The position numbers were made by a program, and so were the translations under genes. A stretch of 25,005 nt of DNA from JAMCRM01 sp041685075 (GTDB taxonomy: Bacteria > Acidobacteriota > Terriglobia > Bryobacterales > Bryobacteraceae), in assembly GCA_041685075.1 (NCBI GenBank), contig JAWLGN010000048.1:1-25005 (forward strand), in the 5' to 3' direction. The notes beneath the pieces were generated by a model. The model ran no database searches. It worked only from the letters and a program-made list of their open reading frames with translations, and was not told where the DNA came from. The number at the start of each line of letters is the position of its first letter. Position 1 is the stretch's first letter. Below are positions 8,445 to 15,980 of the stretch, one piece after another.

Positions 8445-9041
8445 TCAGCGCTCGATGTAGAACTCGGCCGCGGTGAGTTCGGCGGCCTGGATGCGGGCGC
8501 GCAGCCCGGAGTAGGTCACGGCGGAGGCGGCGTCCCGCAGGAGGCCCGCGGCCTCGGTGGAAAGCGGCAGCTCGAAGCGGTCCGCGCGCCCGCCGTAGGA
8601 GTAGCCCGCGTAGCGCGGCGGAGCGGCCTCGGCCACCTGCATCAGCACGTCCCAGAAACTCGTGCCGCGGCGAAAGAGGCGCCGGGGGGCCACGGCTTCG
8701 GGGGTTACTTCGATCGCGCCGCGCGCTCCGTGCAGCACGGCGCGCACGCAGCGGCGCTGCTCGAAGGGCCGCCCGGGGTCGGGATCGGGAAAGCCGGCCA
8801 GCAGCTCACGAATTTCGTTCTGCTCCGAGCGCCATCCCTGCCAGCGGAAACGCGACGCGCCGCTCACCAGAGTGCCGCGAAGGAGAATTTCCCGGATGCG
8901 CTCCACGTCTTTGCCGGCCAGCACGAGGATATACTCCACCAGTTCGCGCAGCGGCATCTCCCGAACCACCACGGGAGTCAGGGAAATGGCCCCCGCGTCC
9001 TCCGAACTGAGCTTCACCCGTATGGTTTCCGGCAATGGCAT
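8445..9041 (-). CDS. protein of unknown function, 198 residues
   Basis: I do not recognise this protein. It starts MPLPETIRVKLSSED, has no signal peptide and no membrane segment, and looks like a soluble mixed alpha/beta protein. Visible stretches include LRELVEYILVLAGKDVERI, RFRWQGWRSEQNEIRELLAGF, FRRGTSFWDVLMQVAEA and a C-terminal helix ending AAEFYIER. The start is the ATG at 9041; a TTG four codons earlier (9053) is the alternative. The same frame stays open far upstream to about 10001, but that part is antisense to the methyltransferase gene and is not credible. It is divergent from the methyltransferase with only 27 bases between the two starts and convergent with the permease. GC content and codon usage look like those of its neighbours. 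The real reading frame is likely; the function is open. Confidence 0.72.
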   Translation of the reverse strand: MPLPETIRVKLSSEDAGAISLTPVVVREMPLRELVEYILVLAGKDVERIREILLRGTLVSGASRFRWQGWRSEQNEIRELLAGFPDPDPGRPFEQRRCVRAVLHGARGAIEVTPEAVAPRRLFRRGTSFWDVLMQVAEAAPPRYAGYSYGGRADRFELPLSTEAAGLLRDAASAVTYSGLRARIQAAELTAAEFYIER

Positions 9042-9068
9042 CCCTGGCTTCAAGCTAGCATAAATGAA

Positions 9069-10070
9069 GTGACCCACCCGGACAAAACGGCGGGCGCCGG
9101 AGAGCCGCTGGCGGAGATACTGCGCGACCGCATCCGGCGCGGCGGCCCCGTCCCTTTTTCCGAGTTCATGGAGACCGCCTTGTATCATCCCGAACTGGGT
9201 TACTACCGCCGGCAGCGCGACCCCTTCGGCAAGCACGGGGATTACTTCACCGCCTCGCAGCTTCAGCCGGTCTTCGGCGCCCTGGTGGCCGCGCGCATCC
9301 GGCGGCTGTGGGAAGAAGCCGGTGCACCGGGCGAGGTCACGGTGGTGGAACTCGGGGCGGGGCGGCGCGAGCTGGAGCCGTCCTTCTCCGGTTTCCGCTA
9401 CGTGCCGGTGGAGGCCGGCTGGGGCGAGCTGCCGGAGAGCTTCCGCGGCGTGGTCTTCTCCAACGAGTTCTTCGACGCCCTGCCGCTGGAGGTGGCGGTG
9501 CGAGAGGGCGGCGTCTTCCGCGAGATGCTGGTGGGGCTGGAGGGCTCGCGCTTCGTCTGGGTGCGGGGCGGCGAAGCGCGCCCGGAAGTGGCCGCCTACA
9601 TCGAGCGCTTCTTCCCCCCGGCCGAGGAGGGCCGCATCTATGAAGCGGGTCTCGCCGCCCTGGCATGGGTGGAACGGATCGCCCGCGCGCTCAAGTCCGG
9701 TTGGGTCTTCACCATCGATTACGGCTACACCCGCCGGGAATCCGTCCGGTTCCCGCGCGGCACCCTGATGGGCTACCGGCGCCACACCGCGCGGGACGAC
9801 GTGCTCGAGCGCCCCGGCGAACAGGACATCACCGCACACGTCTCTTTCACCGCGCTTCAGGAGCACGGCGCCGCCTGCGGCCTCGAGACCGTGCGCTTGG
9901 AAAATCTCTCCCGCACGCTGCTGGATGCCGCGGACCCGGATAGGCTGGCAGCCCTGCTGGCCGCCGATACGCCCCGCCAGGAGATGGAGCGGCGCCAGCA
10001 ACTCAAGACCCTGCTCTTTGGAATGGGGGAGACGTTCCGGGTGCTGCTACAAAGGAAGGCTGAAAACTGA
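9069..10070 (+). CDS. class I SAM-dependent methyltransferase, MidA/NDUFAF7 (DUF185) family
   Basis: A soluble methyltransferase of 333 residues. The N-terminus PVPFSEFMETALYHPELGYY and then GDYFTASQLQPVFGALVAARI are hallmark segments of the MidA/NDUFAF7 family. SAM motif I is VVELGAGRREL (about residues 90-100), and SNEFFDALPLEV matches the family NEfFDALP motif. WVFTIDYGY and GTLMGYRRH follow, also family-typical. Mitochondrial NDUFAF7 methylates an arginine of a complex I subunit; bacterial members have no firmly assigned substrate. It is slightly short for the family: the region between motif I and the NEFFDALP block is compact. I use GTG 9069, since the frame further upstream is antisense to the divergent gene and homologues begin near EPLAEILRDRI. 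An out-of-frame ATG-AAG-TGA minicistron (9064-9072) overlaps this start. Confidence 0.87.
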   Translation: MTHPDKTAGAGEPLAEILRDRIRRGGPVPFSEFMETALYHPELGYYRRQRDPFGKHGDYFTASQLQPVFGALVAARIRRLWEEAGAPGEVTVVELGAGRRELEPSFSGFRYVPVEAGWGELPESFRGVVFSNEFFDALPLEVAVREGGVFREMLVGLEGSRFVWVRGGEARPEVAAYIERFFPPAEEGRIYEAGLAALAWVERIARALKSGWVFTIDYGYTRRESVRFPRGTLMGYRRHTARDDVLERPGEQDITAHVSFTALQEHGAACGLETVRLENLSRTLLDAADPDRLAALLAADTPRQEMERRQQLKTLLFGMGETFRVLLQRKAEN

Positions 10071-10073
10071 AAA

Positions 10074-10093
10074 GGCCCCGGAACTCCGGGGCC
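10074..10093 (-). terminator. intrinsic terminator between convergent genes, probably bidirectional
   Basis: GGCCCCGG-AACT-CCGGGGCC forms a perfect 8-bp GC stem with a 4-base loop. Read on the minus strand it is followed by TTTTCAGTTTT, a good U-rich tail, so it should end the small basic peptide transcript. On the plus strand it lies just after the methyltransferase stop (10070), with a weaker tail (CCTTGTCTT). Confidence 0.8.
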
Positions 10094-10143
10094 CCTTGTC
10101 TTGGAAAGCTTACCCCCCACTCTGGAGGGTTTGGCCGAAGGCT

Positions 10144-10224
10144 CTACTTCTTCTTCTTCGCGGTCTTCGCGGGAGCCTTCTTCTTCGGGGCCGCCTTCGC
10201 CGCCTTCTTGGTTGCGCTCTTCAT
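10144..10224 (-). CDS. 26-residue lysine/alanine-rich basic peptide (histone H1-tail-like)
   Basis: A very small gene starting at ATG 10224 and ending at TAG 10146-10144. The peptide begins MKSATKKAAKAAPKKK and ends in KKKK: 12 lysines, 8 alanines, 2 prolines and no acidic, aromatic or cysteine residue. A strong ribosome binding site (GGGGAGAA) lies seven bases before the ATG, a near-consensus promoter lies upstream and a terminator downstream, so the unit looks complete. The open frame also extends to 10359, but that part covers the promoter and leader. The composition resembles eukaryotic H1 tails and bacterial AlgP/Hc1-type Lys-Ala-Pro repeats, so binding to nucleic acid or other polyanions (DNA, RNA, ribosome) is inferred. 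No specific function can be assigned. It differs strongly in composition from its neighbours. Confidence 0.72.
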   Translation of the reverse strand: MKSATKKAAKAAPKKKAPAKTAKKKK

Positions 10225-10250
10225 CGATTGATTCTCCCCAACATCAAATT

Positions 10251-10270
10251 TTGCGACTCGAAAATCGCAA
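10251..10270 (-). promoter_or_regulatory. hairpin in the 5' leader of the small basic peptide gene
   Basis: On the minus strand, TTGCGA-TTTTCGAG-TCGCAA forms a 6-bp stem with an 8-base loop. It lies just after the predicted transcription start and about 26 bases before the ATG. It could stabilise the mRNA or regulate translation; neither is shown. Confidence 0.4.
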
Positions 10271-10279
10271 TGTGATCCA

Positions 10280-10308
10280 TATATAAAGTTCTTCGTGAGG
10301 AAAGTCAA
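10280..10308 (-). promoter_or_regulatory. strong sigma70-type promoter of the small basic peptide gene
   Basis: On the minus strand, TTGACT (10308-10303), a 17-base spacer and TATATA (10285-10280) differ from TTGACA/TATAAT at only two positions. A run of eight Ts just upstream of the -35 box resembles an UP element. Predicted +1 is near 10273, giving a leader of about 50 bases. This is the best promoter in the window. Confidence 0.8.
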
Positions 10309-10339
10309 GAAAAAAAATGAGCGTAACTTATTCGTTTGA

Positions 10340-10354
10340 ATCGTTGTGAACGAT
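10340..10354. repeat. perfect inverted repeat ATCGTT-GTG-AACGAT
   Basis: A 15-base dyad with 6-bp arms and a 3-base centre lies between the end of sdhB and the promoter of the small basic peptide gene, about 32 bases upstream of that -35 box. It could be an operator or a weak transcript-end structure; it has no U-tract on either strand. Confidence 0.4.
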
Positions 10355-10399
10355 ACCACGTTGAACGCGAATGGCGGCCCCTCCGAGCGGCTCGCCCGG

Positions 10400-11205
10400 C
10401 TATCTCCGGCCGCCCGCCAGCGGCTCCTTGGCGACCTTGTCGGTGTCCTCCCGGTAACCCGAACGGCCGACCAGGGCGGCTTGGAGGAAGTCGTGGTTCA
10501 TGCGCGCGATCACCTCCAGCTTGATCTGCTTCGGGCAGACCGCCTCACACTCCCCGATGTTGGTGCAGCTCCCGAAACCCTCGGCGTTCATCTGGGCCAC
10601 CATGGCCATGGCGCGCTGCTCGCGCTCCGGCTGTCCCTGGGGAAGCAGGCCCAGGTGAGTGATCTTGGCGCCGGTGAACAGGGCGGCCGAGGCGTTGGGG
10701 CACATGGCTACGCAGGCGCCGCAGCCGATGCAGGCGGCGGCGTCCATGGCGAGCTCCACCGCGTCCCTGGGCACCGGGATGGAGTTGGCCTCCGGCGCGG
10801 CGCCGGTGTTCACCGAGATGTAGCCGCCGGCGGCAACGATGCGGTCGAAGGCGCTGCGGTCCACCACCAGGTCCCGCACCAGCGGGAAGGCGCGCGCCCG
10901 CCAGGGCTCCAGGTAGAGTTCGTCCCCGTCCTTGAAATGGCGCATGTGAAGCTGGCAGACGGTGGTGCCGGGCAGGGGGCCGTGCGCCACCCCGTTGATC
11001 ATGAAGCCGCAGGTGCCGCAGATGCCCTCGCGGCAGTCGTGGTCGAAGGCCACCGGCTCCTCGCCCTTCTGGTGCAGCTCTTCGTTCAGAACGTCCAGCA
11101 TCTCCAGAAACGACATGTCCGGGCTGACGTCGTTCACCTCGTAGCGCACCAGCCGCCCTTCCTCGCGGGCATTCCGCTGCCGCCAGACGTGGAGGATGAT
11201 TCGCA

Positions 11206-11206
<1 letters not shown>
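10400..11206 (-). CDS. sdhB: succinate dehydrogenase/fumarate reductase iron-sulfur subunit
   Basis: The electron-transfer subunit of complex II, 268 residues, on the cytoplasmic face of the membrane. The [2Fe-2S] site is DCREGICGTCG plus a later cysteine (Cys58, Cys63, Cys66, Cys84). The C-terminal ferredoxin-like part has CIGCGACVAMCP (Cys159, 162, 165, 169) and CTNIGECEAVCP (Cys214, 220, 224), ligands of the [4Fe-4S] and [3Fe-4S] clusters. It passes electrons from the flavoprotein to the haem/quinone subunit. It is the last gene of sdhCAB: its ATG shares one base with the sdhA stop (TAATG), so translation is coupled. The overall type resembles Bacillus and Bacteroides enzymes rather than E. 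coli Sdh. Whether it runs as succinate oxidase or fumarate reductase cannot be told from sequence. Confidence 0.96.
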
Positions 11207-13119
<1,913 letters not shown>

Positions 13120-13140
13120 GCCTTTTCGCGCTCCCTGGCT

Positions 13141-13845
13141 TTAACGGAGTATGCCGGCCATCACCGCCGCCGGAATGGAGATGTATCCCGCGGTCAGGGC
13201 GATGGCGAACGCCTCGGAGAAGCGTTTGATGCCCGGCGTATACCGCGGGTGATTGAACCCCACCGTCTGGAACAGACTGTAGACGCCGTGGTAGAGGTGC
13301 ATCCCCAGCAACGATACCGCCACGATATAGGCCAGCGACACGTACCAGATCTGAAAGCCGGCCACCACGTTGGCGTACACGTCGTAGCTGCCGTCCGGCA
13401 GGGTGGCCAGCGGCACGACATCCCCGGTGGTGAGGTGCAGGACGTGGAAGATGACGAAGGCGGCGATGATGACGCCGCTCCACCGCATGGTGCGGGCGGC
13501 ATATGCGGTAGGCACGTCGTCCTTCTTGTGATAGCGTACCGGGCGGGCGGCACGGTTCAGCGCCCAAAGCTGGACCGCCGCCAGGATGTGCAGCCCCACC
13601 GAAACCAGCAGGACGATGCGAGCGCCCCATAACAGCCCGCCGGCGGAGTGGAGCAACTGCGAATAGCGGTTGATGGGAGCGTCCGGCCCGCCCCCCGCGA
13701 AAATCTGCAGGTTCCCCGCCAGGTGGGCTACGACGTAACCGAACAGGACCACGCCGGTGGCCGCCATCACCGCTTTTTTTCCATTGGTGGCTTCGTAGAA
13801 GCGGATAGCCCTGTGAACAGGAGTAACGATAGCTGTCGTGCTCAT
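13141..13845 (-). CDS. sdhC: succinate dehydrogenase cytochrome b558-family membrane subunit
   Basis: A single membrane anchor of 234 residues with five predicted helices (about residues 25-45, 68-93, 121-141, 165-185 and 208-230). Histidines lie in or near the helices (VVAHLAGN, VGLHILAAV, IFHVLHLT, MHLYHGVY) and are suitable for two b-type haems. This makes it the type-B, one-subunit diheme anchor (Bacillus/Wolinella type), agreeing with the C-A-B gene order and absence of sdhD. It hands electrons to the quinone pool. I start at ATG 13845 (MSTTAIVTPVHRAIRFYEA); the open frame runs back to 13920, but that extension is Pro/Arg-rich and has no good ribosome binding site. A purine-rich AGAGAG lies directly before the ATG. 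It is the first gene of the operon. Confidence 0.92.
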   Translation of the reverse strand: MSTTAIVTPVHRAIRFYEATNGKKAVMAATGVVLFGYVVAHLAGNLQIFAGGGPDAPINRYSQLLHSAGGLLWGARIVLLVSVGLHILAAVQLWALNRAARPVRYHKKDDVPTAYAARTMRWSGVIIAAFVIFHVLHLTTGDVVPLATLPDGSYDVYANVVAGFQIWYVSLAYIVAVSLLGMHLYHGVYSLFQTVGFNHPRYTPGIKRFSEAFAIALTAGYISIPAAVMAGILR

Positions 13846-13944
13846 CTCTCTATTTCCAACGGGCGCAGGTAGGATTCGCCCGTTTATGACCGGTCTCTGA
13901 GCCTGCCCGCCGGGGTCCACGGCCGGGTCCGGCAGACACTTTCA

Positions 13945-13977
13945 GTATTACATGGAATCACCCGCGTTTGTTATCAA
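13945..13977 (-). promoter_or_regulatory. possible promoter of sdhCAB
   Basis: On the minus strand TAATAC (13950-13945), preceded by TG, could be a -10 box. TTGATA (13977-13972) lies 21 bases upstream, which is too far for a normal -35, so this is tentative. It lies in the 194-base gap between the divergent sdhC and gatB, otherwise without recognisable features apart from the gatB -10. Confidence 0.3.
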
Positions 13978-14025
13978 GTGTTTTCCACAAGGCGGCCGCC
14001 GGTACAGCCGCGGTGCCGGCCACCG

Positions 14026-14031
14026 TATAAT
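14026..14031 (+). promoter_or_regulatory. TATAAT -10 box directly before gatB
   Basis: A perfect TATAAT at 14026-14031 has its last T nine positions before the ATG at 14040. Expected transcription start is 14037-14039, so the gatB mRNA would have a leader of zero to three bases. The -35 region (TACAGC, 14003-14008) is weak. Confidence 0.55.
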
Positions 14032-14039
14032 TGAAGGTG

Positions 14040-15518
14040 ATGTCCTCCACCTTCGCGGACCTTGCGGGGCCCGAAACCATCGCCCGTTATGAGCCGGTCA
14101 TCGGTCTCGAAGTACACGTCCAGCTTGGCACCGCAAGCAAGATCTTTTGCGGCTGTCCCACCAGCTTCGGGGAACCGCCGAACACGAATGTCTGCCCGGT
14201 CTGCCTGGGGTTGCCGGGCGCGCTGCCGGTGCTCAACCGGCGCGCCGTCGAGCTGGCCGTCATGGCGTCGCTGGCGCTCAACTGCCGGGTGAACGCGACG
14301 TCACGCTTCGCCCGCAAGAACTACTTCTACCCCGACCTGCCCAAGGGCTATCAGACCTCCATGTACGACGAGCCCCTCTCCGAGCACGGCTGGGTGGACA
14401 TCGAGGTGGACGGCACCAGGAAGCGCATCGGCATCACCCGTATCCACATGGAAGACGATGCCGGCAAAAGCGTCCACGAGGGCTTCAGCGATTCCGACCG
14501 CTACTCCTACGTGGACCTGAACCGCACCGGCACCCCGCTGATCGAGATCGTCAGCGAGCCGGACATGCGCAGCCCCGAGGAGGCCTACGCCTATCTCACC
14601 GAGGTCAAGCAGGTGCTCCAGTTTGCGGGGGTCTCCACCTGCGACATGGAGAAGGGCCACCTGCGCTGCGACGCCAACATTTCGGTGCGGCTGCGCGGAG
14701 CGGAAAAGTTGGGCACCCGGGCGGAGGTCAAGAACCTGAACTCGTTCCGCTTCCTGAAGGCCGCGCTCGAGTACGAGATTGCCCGCCAGGTGGCGGTCGT
14801 CGAGAGCGGCGGCGCCGTGGTGCAGGAGACCCGCCTGTACGATGCCGATGCCGGCGAAACCTTCGGGATGCGCAGCAAGGAGCACGCCCACGACTACCGC
14901 TACTTCCCCGAGCCGGACCTGGTGCCTTTGCGGGTGGGGGAGTCCTGGCTGGCCGAGATCCGCTCCGCCATGCCGGAGCTACCCGCCTCCCGGCGCGCCC
15001 GCTTCATCGAATCCTACGGGCTGCGCGAGTATGACGCCGCGATCCTGACACAGAGCCGCGACCTGGCCGATTACTTCGAGGAAGCGGCCACCGTCTCGGG
15101 CGACCCCAAGACCGCCGCCAACTGGGTGATCGTCGAATTGATGGCCGTGCTCAACGCCGCCGGCAAGGAGATCTCCGAGGCCCCCATCCCGGCCGCGCGC
15201 CTGGGCGAGCTGGTGGCCATGATCCACTCCGGCGATCTCTCCGGCAAGCTGGCCAAGGAGGTCTTCGCCAAGATGGTGGAGACCGGCGACGCCCCGGCCG
15301 TCATCGTGGAACGCGAGGGCCTGCGGCAAATTTCTGACACCGCGGCGCTGGACAAGATCATCGAAGAAGTGTTGGCCCGCAATACGAAGCAGGTGGAGCA
15401 GTATCGTGCGGGCAAGACCAAGGTGCTGGGTTTCCTGGTGGGCCAGGTGATGGCGGCTACTCGCGGGCAGGCGAACCCGGGCACCGTGAACCAACTACTC
15501 AAGAAGAAGCTGGGGTGA
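14040..15518 (+). CDS. gatB: aspartyl/glutamyl-tRNA(Asn/Gln) amidotransferase subunit B
   Basis: The tRNA-binding and kinase subunit of GatCAB, which converts misacylated Glu-tRNA(Gln) and Asp-tRNA(Asn) to Gln- and Asn-tRNA. The sequence is full length (492 residues). The N-terminal signature is YEPVIGLEVHVQL, followed by the cysteine pairs CGCPTSF and NVCPVCLGLPG, which form a zinc site in homologues. YFYPDLPKGYQTSMYD-like text, IHMEDDAGKS, DLNRTGTPLIEIVSEPD and HDYRYFPEPDL are conserved. The C-terminal YqeY-like helical domain ends VNQLLKKKLG. I use ATG 14040; the frame opens at TTG 14031, which lies inside the -10 box. gatA and gatC are not adjacent. The selenoprotein peroxiredoxin follows three bases after the stop and is probably translated by coupling. 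Confidence 0.96.
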   Translation: MSSTFADLAGPETIARYEPVIGLEVHVQLGTASKIFCGCPTSFGEPPNTNVCPVCLGLPGALPVLNRRAVELAVMASLALNCRVNATSRFARKNYFYPDLPKGYQTSMYDEPLSEHGWVDIEVDGTRKRIGITRIHMEDDAGKSVHEGFSDSDRYSYVDLNRTGTPLIEIVSEPDMRSPEEAYAYLTEVKQVLQFAGVSTCDMEKGHLRCDANISVRLRGAEKLGTRAEVKNLNSFRFLKAALEYEIARQVAVVESGGAVVQETRLYDADAGETFGMRSKEHAHDYRYFPEPDLVPLRVGESWLAEIRSAMPELPASRRARFIESYGLREYDAAILTQSRDLADYFEEAATVSGDPKTAANWVIVELMAVLNAAGKEISEAPIPAARLGELVAMIHSGDLSGKLAKEVFAKMVETGDAPAVIVEREGLRQISDTAALDKIIEEVLARNTKQVEQYRAGKTKVLGFLVGQVMAATRGQANPGTVNQLLKKKLG

Positions 15519-15521
15519 AAG

Positions 15522-15980
15522 ATGCTGCAGGAGGGCGATCGCGCTCCCGATTTTGAAGTGCTGTCCGATACCGGCGAAGCTGTGCGGCTTTCCGATTTTG
15601 CCGGACGCAACGTAGTGCTGTACTTCTTTCCCAAGGCCAACACGCCCGGTTGAACGGTCGAGGCCGGCGAGTTTCGCCGGGAACATGCGGAGTTCGAACG
15701 CCGCAACACCGTGGTCCTGGGCATCTCCCCGGACACGCCCAAGACGCAAGCGGGCTTCCGGAAGAAGCAGGACCTGCCGTTCACGCTCCTCTGCGATCCG
15801 GACAAGGCGGTAGCCGCGAGCTACGGCGTCCTGAAAGACAAGAGCCTGTACGGCAAGATCATGAAGGGGATCGAGCGAAGCACCTTCCTCATCGGCCCCG
15901 ACGGCGCCATCCGGAAAATCTTCCGGAAGGTGAAGGCTGCTGGCCACGCCCGGGAAGTGCTGGCGGAGCTTAATCCCTGA
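15522..15980 (+). CDS. bcp: selenocysteine-containing peroxiredoxin, BCP/PrxQ family (UGA read as Sec at codon 44)
   Basis: Thiol-type peroxidase of 152 residues, predicted to reduce hydroperoxides in the cytoplasm. The frame from ATG 15522 runs MLQEGDRAPDFEVLSDTG, then VVLYFFPKANTPG, then TGA at 15651-15653, then TVEAGEFRREHAEF. The BCP family has TPGCT here, so the TGA sits exactly on the peroxidatic cysteine. The protein stays on-family to its end (VVLGISPDTP, FRKKQDLPFTLLCDPD, STFLIGPDGAIRKIFRKV), arguing against decay. A SECIS-like hairpin follows. The usual resolving cysteine five residues on is glycine; Cys91 in LLCDPD is the only cysteine. GGGGTGA lies before the ATG, three bases after gatB. 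Tools would report a truncated gene or pseudogene. A base error (TGC to TGA) is the main alternative; the sel genes lie outside the window. Confidence 0.85.
15664..15680 (+). promoter_or_regulatory. putative bacterial SECIS element for selenocysteine insertion
   Basis: CCGGCGA-GTT-TCGCCGG is a perfect 7-bp stem with loop GUU. If the closing A-U pair opens, the loop is AGUUU on a 6-bp stem. The loop begins 17 bases after the UGA at 15651-15653. Known bacterial SECIS elements lie in the coding region just after the UGA, with a stable upper stem and a G in the first or second loop position; both readings fit. It also encodes residues 48-53 of the peroxiredoxin. Confidence 0.75.

Noticed and set aside
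9042..10001. N-terminal extension of the 198-residue unknown protein to 518 residues
   Set aside because: The extra part is exactly antisense to the methyltransferase coding region, whose motifs are clear.
10225..10359. Longer 71-residue version of the small basic peptide
   Set aside because: The extension covers the promoter, leader hairpin and ribosome binding site that serve the ATG at 10224.
15522..15653. Peroxiredoxin as a pseudogene or a 43-residue truncated peptide
   Set aside because: The only lesion is the UGA on the catalytic codon; the rest of the frame is intact and on-family, and a SECIS-like hairpin follows. A sequencing error cannot be fully excluded.
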